Assembly (NCBI GenBank): GCA_947456305.1
Contig: CANGPN010000008.1
Coordinates: 62,001-126,000 of the forward strand
Length of the DNA stretch: 64,000 nt
Direction: 5' to 3'
DNA from: Comamonadaceae bacterium
GTDB taxonomy: Bacteria; Pseudomonadota; Gammaproteobacteria; Burkholderiales; Burkholderiaceae_C
In this document: piece after piece, positions 14,666 through 24,019 of the stretch
Layout of the letters: every line of letters begins with the position of its first letter
How positions within the stretch are numbered: the stretch's first letter is position 1
Notes under the pieces: generated by a model
Told to the model about the DNA's origin: nothing
Seen by the model: the letters and a program-made list of their open reading frames with translations, nothing else
Database searches by the model: none
Made by a program: the position numbers and the translations under genes

Positions 14666-16561
14666 ATGAACCGTTACGCTGTTTGGAAATACCTGGTCAT
14701 ATTGATCGCCGTGCTGCTGGGCAGTGTCTACACGCTGCCGAACTTTTTCGGCGAAGCGCCTGCGGTTCAAGTCTCGCCGGGACGCGCCAGCATCAAAGTC
14801 GATCTGGGCGTGCAAGGCAAAGTAGAAGAGGCGTTGAAAGCTGCCGGTTTGACGGCTTCCATGTTGACGCTGGAAAACAATTCGCTGAAAGCGCGTTTCG
14901 AAACCACCGATGAACAATTGAAAGCCAAGGACGCGATTCAGCGCACGCTGAACACCGAGGCTGACAACCCGTCTTACATCGTTGCGCTCAACTTGATTGC
15001 ACGCACACCCACATGGCTGAGCAGCCTGCGCGCCGCGCCCATGTATTTAGGTTTGGATTTGCGTGGCGGTGTGCACTTCATGTTGCAAGTCGACATGCAA
15101 GCCGCGTTGACCAAAAAAGCCGAATCGCTGGCAGGAGACTTGCGCACGCTGATGCGCGAGAAAAATATCCGTCACGGCGGCATTTCGCGCAACGGCCAAC
15201 AGATAGATATCGTGTTCCGCGAGCAAGCGGCTGCCGATGCAGCGGCCAATCTGCTGCGCGACCAGTTCCCCGATTTGCTGACCACGTTGACGCCCCAGGG
15301 CAGCGACGTGTTGCTGAACGCCAAGCTCAAACCTGAAGCCGGTCGCCGGGTGCAAGACCAGGCGCTGAAACAAAACATCACCACGCTGCACAACCGTATC
15401 AACGAACTCGGCGTGGCCGAGCCGGTGATTCAACAGCAAGGCTTAGACCGCATCGTGGTGCAACTGCCGGGCGTGCAAGACACGGCCAAGGCCAAAGACA
15501 TTTTGGGGCGCACCGCCACACTTGAAATCCGCATGGTGGACGAAAGCAGCGAAGCGCGTTCAGCCGAAATTGGCAGTGGCGCAGTGCCCTTTGGCGCAGA
15601 AAAATACCTGGACCGCAACGGCCAGGCGGTGGTGGTGAAAAAACAAGTCATGCTGACCGGCGAAAACTTGACCGATGCCCAACCCGGCTTTGACAACCAG
15701 ACGCAAGAAGCCGCCGTGCATTTGACTTTGGATGCCAAAGGCGCACGCATTTTCAAAGACGTGACGCGTGAAAACGTCGGCAAGCGAATGGCGATTTTGC
15801 TGTTCGAAAAAGGCAAAGGCGAAGTGGTTACCGCACCTGTGATTCGCACTGAAATCGGCGGCGGTCGCGTGCAAATTTCAGGTCGCATGACCACAGTGGA
15901 AGCAGCTGACACCTCGCTGTTGTTGCGCGCAGGCTCGCTGGCCGCGCCCATGGAAATCATTGAAGAACGCACCATCGGCCCGTCACTCGGCGCTGAAAAC
16001 ATCGCCAAAGGTTTTGACAGTGTGACCTGGGGCTTTCTGGCCGTCACAGTATTCATGTGTGTGTATTACATGTTGTTCGGCGTGATTTCCAGCGTTGCGT
16101 TGGCGGTGAACTTGCTGCTACTGGTGGCCGTGTTGTCTATGTTGCAAGCCACGCTCACACTGCCCGGTATGGCGGCTATGGCGCTGGTGCTGGGCATGGC
16201 GATTGATGCCAACGTGTTGATCAACGAACGTGTGCGTGAAGAGTTGCGCAACGGCGCAGCACCGCAGTCTGCGATTCACACCGGCTATGACCGCGCCTGG
16301 TCCACCATTCTGGACTCCAACGTCACCACGCTGATTGCCGGTCTGGCCTTGCTGGCCTTCGGCTCCGGCCCTGTGCGCGGCTTCGCGGTGGTGCATTGCC
16401 TGGGCATTTTGACCAGCATGTTCTCAGCGGTGTTTTTCTCGCGCGGTCTGGTGAACATTTGGTATGGCCGTCAAAAGCGTTTGCAATCCGTGTCGATTGG
16501 CACCGTGTGGCGGCCAGATGAGCTGAGCGCCAAAGCCATCGAACGCGCCAAAGCCGATTGA
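14666..16561 (+). CDS. secD: Protein translocase subunit SecD
   Basis: Inner-membrane component (631 residues) that uses the proton gradient to pull proteins through SecYEG. One N-terminal helix, a large periplasmic P1/head region with the motif YLGLDLRGGVHFMLQVD, and five C-terminal helices with GFLAVTVFMCVYYMLFGV and the conserved AMALVLGMAIDANVLI and VNERVREEL-like INERVREELRNG. Length and order are normal. It sits 12 bp after yajC and 54 bp before secF, so all three are cotranscribed. Confidence 0.97.
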   Translation: MNRYAVWKYLVILIAVLLGSVYTLPNFFGEAPAVQVSPGRASIKVDLGVQGKVEEALKAAGLTASMLTLENNSLKARFETTDEQLKAKDAIQRTLNTEADNPSYIVALNLIARTPTWLSSLRAAPMYLGLDLRGGVHFMLQVDMQAALTKKAESLAGDLRTLMREKNIRHGGISRNGQQIDIVFREQAAADAAANLLRDQFPDLLTTLTPQGSDVLLNAKLKPEAGRRVQDQALKQNITTLHNRINELGVAEPVIQQQGLDRIVVQLPGVQDTAKAKDILGRTATLEIRMVDESSEARSAEIGSGAVPFGAEKYLDRNGQAVVVKKQVMLTGENLTDAQPGFDNQTQEAAVHLTLDAKGARIFKDVTRENVGKRMAILLFEKGKGEVVTAPVIRTEIGGGRVQISGRMTTVEAADTSLLLRAGSLAAPMEIIEERTIGPSLGAENIAKGFDSVTWGFLAVTVFMCVYYMLFGVISSVALAVNLLLLVAVLSMLQATLTLPGMAAMALVLGMAIDANVLINERVREELRNGAAPQSAIHTGYDRAWSTILDSNVTTLIAGLALLAFGSGPVRGFAVVHCLGILTSMFSAVFFSRGLVNIWYGRQKRLQSVSIGTVWRPDELSAKAIERAKAD

Positions 16562-16615
16562 TACCCCGCATATTCAAGGCCTTGCTATTGCAGGCCTGAG
16601 GAACAAGGAACAGAC

Positions 16616-17575
16616 ATGGAATTTTTCAAGATCAAACGCGACATACCGTTCATGCGCCACGCGCTGTTGTTCAACGCGGTGTCCTTCATCACTTTTTTAG
16701 CAGCGGTGTTTTTCCTGTTCAGCCGTGGCTTGCATTTGTCGGTGGAGTTCACAGGCGGCACGCTGATGGAAGTGGGTTTCTCACAGCCGGTGGCGTTGGA
16801 TCCGATGCGCGCGCAAATCGCCGCACTCGGCTACAACGATGTGCAAGTGCAAAACTTCGGTTCGGCCCGCGATGTGCTGATCCGCATGCCGGCCGCCAAA
16901 GGCTCGACAGCCACCGAGCAAAGCGAGCGCGTGATGGCGGCGCTGAAAACCACAGACGCACAAGCTGTGCTGAAACGCACCGAGTTTGTCGGGCCGCAAG
17001 TCGGCGATGAACTCGCCATCGATGGCCTGAAAGCGTTGGCCTTTGTGGTGGTCGGGATCATGATTTATTTGGCCATACGTTTCGAATGGAAATACGCCGT
17101 GGCAGGCATCATTGCCAACTTGCATGATGTCATCATCATTCTGGGCTTTTTCGCTTTTTTCCAATGGGAATTTTCTCTTCCGGTGTTGGCTGCGGTGTTG
17201 GCCGTGCTGGGTTATTCGGTGAATGAGTCGGTGGTGATTTTTGACCGGGTGCGCGAGAACTTCCGTCGCTTTCGTAAGATGAACACGATAGAGATCATTG
17301 ACAACGCCATCACCTCAACCATCAGCCGCACCATCATCACCCACGGCTGTACACAGCTCATGGTCTTGTCCATGCTGTTGTTTGGCGGCGCAACTTTGCA
17401 TTACTTTGCGCTCGCTTTGACCATTGGTATTTTGTTTGGCATTTACTCGTCGGTGTTCGTTGCAGCCGCCATCGCCATGTGGCTGGGCATCAAGCGCGAA
17501 GACCTGATCAAGCATGTGAAAAAAGATGGCCCTGAAGAAGACCCTAACGACCCGAACTCAGGTGCGGTGGTCTGA
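16616..17575 (+). CDS. secF: Protein translocase subunit SecF
   Basis: Partner of SecD in the inner membrane, 319 residues. Shows the SecF signature GLHLSVEFTGGTLMEVGF, a shorter periplasmic domain, and six helices including VLAVLGYSVNESVVIFDRVR and SRTIITHG, all typical. AACAAGGAACAG precedes the ATG. An intrinsic terminator follows within 15 bp, so it ends the sec operon. Confidence 0.97.
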   Translation: MEFFKIKRDIPFMRHALLFNAVSFITFLAAVFFLFSRGLHLSVEFTGGTLMEVGFSQPVALDPMRAQIAALGYNDVQVQNFGSARDVLIRMPAAKGSTATEQSERVMAALKTTDAQAVLKRTEFVGPQVGDELAIDGLKALAFVVVGIMIYLAIRFEWKYAVAGIIANLHDVIIILGFFAFFQWEFSLPVLAAVLAVLGYSVNESVVIFDRVRENFRRFRKMNTIEIIDNAITSTISRTIITHGCTQLMVLSMLLFGGATLHYFALALTIGILFGIYSSVFVAAAIAMWLGIKREDLIKHVKKDGPEEDPNDPNSGAVV

Positions 17576-17589
17576 ACATCGCAGATATG

Positions 17590-17619
17590 AAAAAAGCAGC
17601 CTATAGGCTGCTTTTTTTT
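17590..17619 (+). terminator. Intrinsic terminator of the sec operon
   Basis: AAAAAAGCAGCC, loop TATA, GGCTGCTTTTTTTT: a 12-bp stem ending in a T run. It lies between the convergent secF and smg genes and can work in both directions. Confidence 0.9.
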
Positions 17620-17637
17620 GCGTGTTTGAAATGCGGT

Positions 17638-18126
17638 TCAGTGCGCGATGCGGTCCACGTTATCGTCACACAACTCGTCGAGCACCAAAGCATCAGGCTC
17701 AATGCCAGCACTCCAATACACCATGAGCACAATGATTTTCAAATCGTCCAAGCCCACCGGGTGATCGGTGACGGCCATGGCGCGATCCACCACGATTTCG
17801 CGCATTTGCGCCGACATGACGCCAGCGCTTTCCATGAAGGTGATGAAGCCCAGACACTGTGAACCCAGATGCTGCTGCTCGGCTTCGGAGTACACCCGCA
17901 TGCTCAAAGGCGACTGCACATAGGCCGGGGCCACGCGCTGCTGGTGCACTTGGATCAAGTCGGCGTGTTGGGCAGCACTGTTGAGGCCGGCCAGCCAGGA
18001 CAAGGCCTGCTGAATTTCATCGGCCTCAAAGCCTGCTGCGCTGAGCTTGCGGCCCAACAGCGGCAGTTCGGGACAAACATCACCACGCCAGTAGTGTTCG
18101 TAAACGTAAACAAGGACATCGAACAT
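17638..18126 (-). CDS. smg: Smg protein (DUF494)
   Basis: Protein of 162 residues. It begins MFDVLVYVYEHYW and contains GRKLSAAGFE and SWLAGL, then RVYSEAEQQHLGSQCLGFI, the marks of the Smg/DUF494 family. Smg is nearly always encoded next to dprA and def-fmt, as here; its biochemical role is not settled. I chose ATG 18126 because homologues start with MFDVL; the frame continues upstream into the dprA end. It lies 98 bp after dprA on the same strand. Confidence 0.9.
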   Translation of the reverse strand: MFDVLVYVYEHYWRGDVCPELPLLGRKLSAAGFEADEIQQALSWLAGLNSAAQHADLIQVHQQRVAPAYVQSPLSMRVYSEAEQQHLGSQCLGFITFMESAGVMSAQMREIVVDRAMAVTDHPVGLDDLKIIVLMVYWSAGIEPDALVLDELCDDNVDRIAH

Positions 18127-18224
18127 GACTGCAATATACCTTGTTTCAAACACGGTTTGCGGCCCGAGGATGAATCTGCCTGAAATTCGCATGTCATCAC
18201 TAAGCAAATGAGTGAAAAAGAGTG

Positions 18225-19391
18225 TCAGCACAGCTGCTGGTACAAGCCGCCAGGCATTTGCGCCACCCGGCCTGAGTCCAACAAAGCCTGCATAGCCACG
18301 AGTGCGTCCTCCAACACCAAGCTGCTGTCGAGCAACAACATTTCCAGGCTTTGCGGGTCGTGGCCCAAGGCCTTAAGCAATTCCTGCTGGTGTTTGTCTG
18401 TGACTGGCGCAATATTGGCTGGCATGACCTGATGCGCTTGTGTACTACTGACATACATAGGCAATTCTTCGAGCACGTCTTGCGCGTTCTCAACCAACTT
18501 TGCGCCTTGTCTCAGTAAGGCATGGCAACCGCGCGACAACACCGAATGTATAGACCCCGGCATCGCAAATACTTCTTTGCCTTGCGACAGCGCCATGTCT
18601 GCTGTGATCAGCGAACCCGACTTCAACGCCGCTTCCACCACCAGCACGCCGTGGCTTAAACCGGCGATCAATCGGTTACGCATGGGGAAATGGTGAGGTA
18701 ACGGTGGCGTGCCCGGCGGCAATTCGCTGAGCAGCCAGCCGTGTTGCGCCACCTGCTGGGCCAGCGCATGGTGTTGGCGCGGATACACCTGGTCCAAGCC
18801 GGTGCCGACCACGGCCACCGTTGCGCAGCGCTGCGGGTCGGGCTGTTGCAAGGCACCCACATGAGCGGCGGCGTCTATGCCCATGGCCAGACCGGACACG
18901 ATGCAACAACCGGCTTGTTGCAGTTGCGCCGCAAATGCTTTGGCGTTTTCTTTGCCCTGAGGTGTCGGGTTGCGGCTACCGACCACGGCCACGCCCAGCC
19001 AGCACGGTCTGTCGAGCTGCCCTTGGGCGAATAAAAGCAAAGGTGGGTCGTCCAGTTCGCGCAAAGTCATGGGGTAACTCTGGTGGTTCCAAGTCCAAAT
19101 AGCTTGTTGCACGCCGGGCTGTGTGTGTGCCAGCCAATCCAGCGTTCGCGCCAGCGCCGCGTCCCAGTCAGGCGGGTATCGCTGCAAAGCTTTGGCCTGC
19201 GCCTCGTTCAAATGGGCCAGCAATGCAAGTTCGGATTGGGCAAACACCGCGGCGGGCGAGCCGAACAGCGTCACTAGCCGGTGCTGCGTTTGCAAGCCTA
19301 AATGCGGCGTCAGACTCAATCGCAGCCAGTCCTGCCATTCGCCCGTTTGTGTGCTGTCATTGACGCGTTCTGCTTGGTGCGTGTCTTCCAT
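18225..19391 (-). CDS. dprA: DNA-processing protein DprA
   Basis: Loads RecA on incoming single-stranded DNA during natural transformation. The Rossmann-like core has [49 protein letters not shown] and [10 protein letters not shown], all hallmark motifs; a SAM-like N-terminal region and a C-terminal winged-helix segment ([20 protein letters not shown]) flank it. Start ATG 19391 has AAAGG about eight bases ahead; ATG 19397 is possible. The gene is divergent from def with 123 bp between. Its presence hints at competence, though no pilus or comE genes are in view. Confidence 0.93.
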   Translation of the reverse strand: MEDTHQAERVNDSTQTGEWQDWLRLSLTPHLGLQTQHRLVTLFGSPAAVFAQSELALLAHLNEAQAKALQRYPPDWDAALARTLDWLAHTQPGVQQAIWTWNHQSYPMTLRELDDPPLLLFAQGQLDRPCWLGVAVVGSRNPTPQGKENAKAFAAQLQQAGCCIVSGLAMGIDAAAHVGALQQPDPQRCATVAVVGTGLDQVYPRQHHALAQQVAQHGWLLSELPPGTPPLPHHFPMRNRLIAGLSHGVLVVEAALKSGSLITADMALSQGKEVFAMPGSIHSVLSRGCHALLRQGAKLVENAQDVLEELPMYVSSTQAHQVMPANIAPVTDKHQQELLKALGHDPQSLEMLLLDSSLVLEDALVAMQALLDSGRVAQMPGGLYQQLC

Positions 19392-19514
19392 GTGCATGCC
19401 TTTCATTTCAAGGCTTACAGCGTAGACACCGCTGATGTCACCGGTGTCACTCGCGCCTGCGATTTTTGTAACCGCGGCTTTACCTTGGGTTTTCAAAAAA
19501 GCGACAATAAGCGC

Positions 19515-20027
19515 ATGGCTTTACTACCCATTCTTTCCTACCCCGACCCGCGCCTGCACACCGTCGCCAAACCGGTGACTGTCGTGGATGACCGCATCCG
19601 CGCGCTGGCCGCCGACATGATTGAAACCATGTACGACTCCAAAGGCGTCGGCTTAGCCGCCACCCAAGTCAATGTGCACGAACGCCTGCTGGTCATGGAC
19701 GTGTCCGAAGAACACAACCAACCCATGGTGCTGATCAACCCCGAGTTGCTGTGGGCCAGCAAAGAGCGCATCAAAAACGAAGAAGGCTGTTTGTCGGTGC
19801 CCGGCATTTTTGACGGCGTCGAGCGGCCTGAGCGCGTCAAAGTACAAGCATTGAATGAACACGGCGAAACCGTCACCATCGAAGCCGAGGGCTTGATGGC
19901 GATTTGTATTCAACATGAAATGGACCATTTGATGGGCAAGGTGTTTGTCGAATACCTCTCGGCCCTCAAACGCATGCGCATCAAAAGCAAATTGCTCAAA
20001 GCCCAACGCGATTTAGAGCGCTCATAG
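19515..20027 (+). CDS. def: Peptide deformylase
   Basis: Metalloenzyme that removes the formyl group from new N-terminal methionine. The three motifs are present: [19 protein letters not shown] and the metal-binding HEMDH in [12 protein letters not shown]. The start ATG 19515 gives [14 protein letters not shown], the normal beginning, at 170 residues; the frame is open upstream without meaning. The fmt start follows its stop codon with no gap, so the two enzymes of the formylation cycle form one unit. Confidence 0.97.
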   Translation: MALLPILSYPDPRLHTVAKPVTVVDDRIRALAADMIETMYDSKGVGLAATQVNVHERLLVMDVSEEHNQPMVLINPELLWASKERIKNEEGCLSVPGIFDGVERPERVKVQALNEHGETVTIEAEGLMAICIQHEMDHLMGKVFVEYLSALKRMRIKSKLLKAQRDLERS

Positions 20028-20987
20028 ATGCGCCTTGTTTTCGCCGGTACGCCGGCATTCGCCCGCACCGCACTGACCGCGCTTCACGCTGCCGGTCATG
20101 AGATCGCGCTGGTGCTGACCCAACCCGACCGCCCCGCCGGTCGCGGCATGAAACTGCAAGCCTCTGCAGTCAAACAATTCGCGCTTGAACACGGCATGCC
20201 TGTGTGCCAGCCGCACAGCTTGCGTTTAGACGGCAAATACCCCGATGAAGCATTAACGGCTCAACAAGCCATTGCCCAAGCCAACGCTGAACTGATGGTG
20301 GTGGTGGCCTACGGTTTGTTGTTGCCCGATTGGACTTTGCACAGCGTGCCCCAAGGTTGTTTGAATATCCACGCGTCTTTGCTGCCGCGCTGGCGCGGTG
20401 CCGCACCGATACAACGCGCCATTGAAGCCGGTGACAGTGAGACAGGCGTTTGCATGATGCAAATGGACGCGGGCTTAGACACAGGCGCGGTGCTGATGCG
20501 CGAAAGCCTGCCCATCAGCGACACCGACACCAGCGCCAGCTTGCACGACAAACTCGCGGCTTTAGGTTCGCGTTTGATTGTGAACACCTTGAATGCCTTG
20601 CCTCAACTTAACGCGCAAACACAACCTACTGAAGGCATCACATACGCCGCAAAAATTTTGAAAGACGAAGCGCTGATCGATTGGCAGTTGCCCGCGCTGC
20701 GTTTGTCGCAACGCATTCGCGCTTTCGATCCGTTCCCCGGTGCGCACACCTTGTGCGATGGACAGGTCCTGAAAATCTGGTCCGCTTTACCTGCTCAACT
20801 GTCAACCCGCGCCGCGCCAGGCACTGTGCTGCAACTGCATACAGATGCTTTCGATGTCGCCACAGGCGACGGCGTGTTGCGCGTCACGCAAGTGCAGCGC
20901 CCGGGCGGCAAACGCATCAGCGCCGCCGAGTTTTTGCACAGCCAAGCTTTGTCGGTGGGCATGGTGTTGGGGCAGGCCGCCGCTTAA
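20028..20987 (+). CDS. fmt: Methionyl-tRNA formyltransferase
   Basis: Formylates the initiator Met-tRNA using 10-formyl-tetrahydrofolate. It begins [16 protein letters not shown] and contains [13 protein letters not shown], the catalytic [20 protein letters not shown] (Asn/His/Asp trio with [12 protein letters not shown]), and a C-terminal OB-like domain (FPGAHT to [15 protein letters not shown]). It has 319 residues, the usual size. It starts right after def and ends three bases before azlC, so the four genes probably share a transcript. Confidence 0.97.
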   Translation: MRLVFAGTPAFARTALTALHAAGHEIALVLTQPDRPAGRGMKLQASAVKQFALEHGMPVCQPHSLRLDGKYPDEALTAQQAIAQANAELMVVVAYGLLLPDWTLHSVPQGCLNIHASLLPRWRGAAPIQRAIEAGDSETGVCMMQMDAGLDTGAVLMRESLPISDTDTSASLHDKLAALGSRLIVNTLNALPQLNAQTQPTEGITYAAKILKDEALIDWQLPALRLSQRIRAFDPFPGAHTLCDGQVLKIWSALPAQLSTRAAPGTVLQLHTDAFDVATGDGVLRVTQVQRPGGKRISAAEFLHSQALSVGMVLGQAAA

Positions 20988-20990
20988 TTC

Positions 20991-21725
20991 ATGTTTTTCG
21001 ATCCCGCCAATTTCCGCCATCCTGCTTTTCGCCAAGGCATGATCGACACACTCAAAGTTGCGCCCGGCATTTGGGCATGGGGCTTGATGACCGGCGTGGC
21101 CATGGTGCAAGCCGGATTGAGCCCGGCCATGGCCACCTTGATGACGCTGGTGATTTACGGCGGCAGCGCGCAACTGGCCGCCATTCCCCTCCTGGCCGCA
21201 GGTGCGCCTGCGTGGGTGATATTGGCCACCGCGTTTTGTGTGAACTTGCGCTTTGCGGTGTTCAGCTTGCATTTGCGCCAATACATGATGGCCTGGCCGC
21301 GCTGGCAGCGCTTAAGCATCGGGTACTTCATTGCAGATTTGAACTATGTGCAATTTGTTCACGCCCATCCGCAATCGTCTGACAACAGCGAAGGGCAGCG
21401 CAGCGAAATGGCCTACCTCAGCGGCAACTGTTTTTTGAATTGGATAGGCTGGCAAGTCACCGGCTTGATAGGCATAGTGCTGGCCGCGCAAGTGCCGTTG
21501 CAATGGGGACTGGGCTTTGCCGGTGTACTCGCGCTGGTTGGCATATTGTGTTCGCTCAGCCAAACGCGTTTGCGCGTGGTTTCGCTGGCGGTGGCGGGTG
21601 CAGCCGCTGTTGCCGCTTACGGCCTGCCGCTTCGCTTGAATATTTTGGTGGCGATTGCAGCGTCTGTCGCCGTGTGTCTGGTGTTGGAGCAAACCTCACT
21701 GGCAAACAACGAGGCCACATCCTGA
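20991..21725 (+). CDS. azlC: AzlC family branched-chain amino acid exporter, large subunit
   Basis: Inner-membrane protein (244 residues) with about eight helices. GLSPAMATLMTLVIYGGSAQ and NLRFAVFSLHLRQY are characteristic of AzlC/LIV-E permeases, which with AzlD export branched-chain amino acids or analogues. It follows fmt by three bases and its stop overlaps the azlD start by one base (TGATG), so they are translated together. The exact substrate is inferred from the family. Confidence 0.9.
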   Translation: MFFDPANFRHPAFRQGMIDTLKVAPGIWAWGLMTGVAMVQAGLSPAMATLMTLVIYGGSAQLAAIPLLAAGAPAWVILATAFCVNLRFAVFSLHLRQYMMAWPRWQRLSIGYFIADLNYVQFVHAHPQSSDNSEGQRSEMAYLSGNCFLNWIGWQVTGLIGIVLAAQVPLQWGLGFAGVLALVGILCSLSQTRLRVVSLAVAGAAAVAAYGLPLRLNILVAIAASVAVCLVLEQTSLANNEATS

Positions 21726-22063
21726 TGGAATGGTCCGAGGTTTTCACCGCCGTCGCCTTGGGCGTGATCACGCTGGTCACGCGCTGTTTTTTCTTTATCT
21801 CCGATCGTGAATTGCCGTTCCCGTCATGGGCACAACGCGGCTTGCAATACGCGCCCATCGCCGCGTTGGCCGCTGTGGTGATTCCGGAAATTGTGGTGAG
21901 CCACGGTGCGTTGGTGACCACCTGGCTGGACGCGCGGTTGTTTGGCGCGGTCGCTGGTGCGGGGTTTTATTTTTACAAGCGCGGCAAAGGGCAAGCAGTG
22001 CTGGGCACCATCGTGGTGGGCATGGCGGTGTTTTTACCGCTGCATATTGGCTTGGGCTGGTAA
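21725..22063 (+). CDS. azlD: AzlD domain protein, small exporter subunit
   Basis: Membrane protein of 112 residues with about four helices, starting at the ATG that overlaps the azlC stop. LGVITLVTRCFFF, RGLQYAPIAALAAVVIPE and a C-terminal VVGMAVFLPLHIGLGW fit the AzlD family (PF05437). It works with AzlC as the second half of the exporter. A longer open frame in the same phase begins inside azlC but has no meaning before this ATG. Confidence 0.88.
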   Translation: MEWSEVFTAVALGVITLVTRCFFFISDRELPFPSWAQRGLQYAPIAALAAVVIPEIVVSHGALVTTWLDARLFGAVAGAGFYFYKRGKGQAVLGTIVVGMAVFLPLHIGLGW

Positions 22064-22099
22064 ATATTCCTTTAGCGGGCGGCCAGTGACTTGTTCTTA

Positions 22100-22144
22100 G
22101 AGTTGTACAATTATGCAATTGAATTGCATTTTTGTACAAAACTC
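22100..22144. promoter_or_regulatory. Nested palindromic operator at the start of the DUF4143 ATPase gene
   Basis: TTGTACAA at 22103-22110 and 22132-22139, each itself a palindrome, flank a perfect 17-bp palindrome ATGCAATTGAATTGCAT (22113-22129). The whole block is an inverted repeat (GAGTTGTACAA ... TTGTACAAAACTC) and ends three bases before the start codon. Confidence 0.6.
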
Positions 22145-22146
22145 AA

Positions 22147-23334
22147 ATGTCCATCGCACGACAAGCTCAAGCTGCCATTGAACGTTTGCGCCGCACGTTT
22201 CGGGTGCTGGCCATCACAGGGCCACGCCAGTCAGGCAAGACCACATTGGCACGCATGTGCTTTGCCGATAAGCCCTACGTGAGCTTTGAAGATGTGGATG
22301 TGCGTCAACGCGCTCAAGCTGACCCGCGGAGTTTTTTGGCGCAATTTCCCGATGGCGCTGTGTTTGACGAGGTGCAACGCTTGCCAGCCATCTTGTCGAA
22401 TTTGCAAGGTCTGGTGGATGAGCGCCGCCGCATGGGAGATTTTGTACTCACCGGTTCTGAGCAATTCGGTTTGCGTGCAGGCATCAGCCAAAGCTTAGCG
22501 GGACGCGTTGCGCATTTGGAGTTGTTGCCATTGAGCTTGGCGGAGATCGCACTAACCCCGGCGTGGCGGCGCACTCCTTCACCCGACCTGATGCATATTT
22601 TGTGGCGAGGTGCCTACCCCGCGCTGATTGCGCCGGGTGATGCCGCGCCTGAGCCCTACGACTGGTATGCCCAATATTTTGCGACCTATGTGCAGCGCGA
22701 TGTGCGCCAAATCACCAGCGTGCAAGACCTGGCGGCGTTCGAGCGTTTTGTCATGCTGTGCGCAGGACGATGCGGTCAGTTGTTAAACACCGCATCGCTG
22801 GCCTCGGATGCAGGCATCAGTGTGAACACGGCCAAGCAATGGTTGAGTGTGCTGCAAGCCAGTTACATCATTCGCTTGCTGCAACCCTGGCATGAAAACT
22901 TCGGCAAACGTCTGGTCAAGATGCCCAAGCTGTATTTTTATGACACCGGTTTGCTATGTCATTTGCTGCGGATTGCCGATGCGCAAACACTGTCTACGCA
23001 CGCCATGCGCGGCGCGGTATTCGAGTCGTGGGTGGTGGCCGAAACCTTGAAGCACCGCTTAAACCAAGGGCTGGCCCCCGATGTGTATTTCTGGCGTGAC
23101 AACCACGGCACCGAGTTGGATTTGCTCTACCCTGAGGGCGGGCGTTTGTATCCGGTGGAAATCAAATCAGGGCAGACTTTCAGCACTGATTGGGTCCAGG
23201 GCTTGGACAAATTCAAACGCTATGCCGGTGATCGCGTGGGCCACACATGCGTGGTGTACGGCGGCAGCGATGCGTTTGAGTTTTTAGGGCATTCGGTGCG
23301 GACGTGGCAGTTGTTTGATGGGGCGGGGCGCTGA
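22147..23334 (+). CDS. AAA_14/DUF4143 ATP-binding protein
   Basis: Protein of about 395 residues with an N-terminal AAA_14 ATPase: Walker A ITGPRQSGKTTLAR, Walker B region GAVFDEVQRLP, sensor FVLTGSEQFGL, then LLPLSLAEI. The C-terminal DUF4143 domain shows AQYFATYVQRDVRQI, PKLYFYDTGLLCHLL, FESWVVAETLKH and FWRDNHGTELDLL...VEIKSG, a restriction-endonuclease-like core. These proteins are widespread, often orphan, and of unknown role. I prefer ATG 22147 to the in-frame TTG 22132, which lies in the palindromic operator. There is no clear ribosome site, so a leaderless or operator-controlled start is possible. Confidence 0.85.
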   Translation: MSIARQAQAAIERLRRTFRVLAITGPRQSGKTTLARMCFADKPYVSFEDVDVRQRAQADPRSFLAQFPDGAVFDEVQRLPAILSNLQGLVDERRRMGDFVLTGSEQFGLRAGISQSLAGRVAHLELLPLSLAEIALTPAWRRTPSPDLMHILWRGAYPALIAPGDAAPEPYDWYAQYFATYVQRDVRQITSVQDLAAFERFVMLCAGRCGQLLNTASLASDAGISVNTAKQWLSVLQASYIIRLLQPWHENFGKRLVKMPKLYFYDTGLLCHLLRIADAQTLSTHAMRGAVFESWVVAETLKHRLNQGLAPDVYFWRDNHGTELDLLYPEGGRLYPVEIKSGQTFSTDWVQGLDKFKRYAGDRVGHTCVVYGGSDAFEFLGHSVRTWQLFDGAGR

Positions 23335-23384
23335 GATACCGCGAACTTACCGAAGATGTTCCAGAAAAATATTTGAGGTTCCTT

Positions 23385-24005
23385 TTAGTTGCAGTAAGGC
23401 TTAGTTGGACTTCCGTTTTTTAATAACAATCTCAGCTCTTCGTGCTTTGTTTCAATATGCTGATAGAAGTCCATAAGATTTGACTCCTTATGGTCTAGTG
23501 CTTCCCAAACCTCAATTGGCAAAGCGTCTTTTAGGTTCCGATTCCACACCTCAACGAACTGCAATAAAGCTGGATAGTATCTTCGTGTTTCTTTGTCTGC
23601 AAGCCAGTAATTTTTTCTGAAATAGTCCAGCATTTCTTCGTAAAGGGGAAATAGCGCTTCTTCAAATCTTTGTTCATCGTAGTTAATAAGGTTTTTGTAT
23701 TGTTCCAATTTTTCAGAGATAGCCTTCTGTTTTTCATCTGGACTAAGCGCCTCGTTTTGATTGCCCAAGATTTCTAATTGCTCGTGAGCTTTGCCTTGAA
23801 TAGTCAATCGCAATTCAGCATTGTTCTGAATTATGTTCCTGATGCCAAGAAGGGGAGAATAAAACAAACTAAGCTGATTCTCAATGTACTTTAGTTGTCG
23901 TTGAGACTTTTCTCGCTGAGATGTAAGCCAAGCACCAATGAAGATTCCAAGCAAGCCACAAAAAGCCGAAATTGGTGTAAGAAATATTTGCTGGACTTCT
24001 GCCAA
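23385..24005 (-). CDS. Unknown protein with one N-terminal membrane helix (206 aa)
   Basis: AT-rich gene, apparently started by TTG 24005 just after an in-frame TAA. The N-terminus is a membrane helix (FCGLLGIFIGAWLTS) followed by a long charged, probably helical or coiled-coil cytoplasmic part (KYIENQLSLFYSPLLGIR, ISEKLEQYKNLI, FFPLYEEMLDYF-like segments). I recognise no family. It lies 14 bp after the gene at 24020-24604 and is read with it. Base composition differs from its neighbours, so the pair is probably acquired; an immunity or envelope role is only a guess. Confidence 0.6.
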   Translation of the reverse strand: MAEVQQIFLTPISAFCGLLGIFIGAWLTSQREKSQRQLKYIENQLSLFYSPLLGIRNIIQNNAELRLTIQGKAHEQLEILGNQNEALSPDEKQKAISEKLEQYKNLINYDEQRFEEALFPLYEEMLDYFRKNYWLADKETRRYYPALLQFVEVWNRNLKDALPIEVWEALDHKESNLMDFYQHIETKHEELRLLLKNGSPTKPYCN

Positions 24006-24019
24006 TTTACAGCCCCTAT

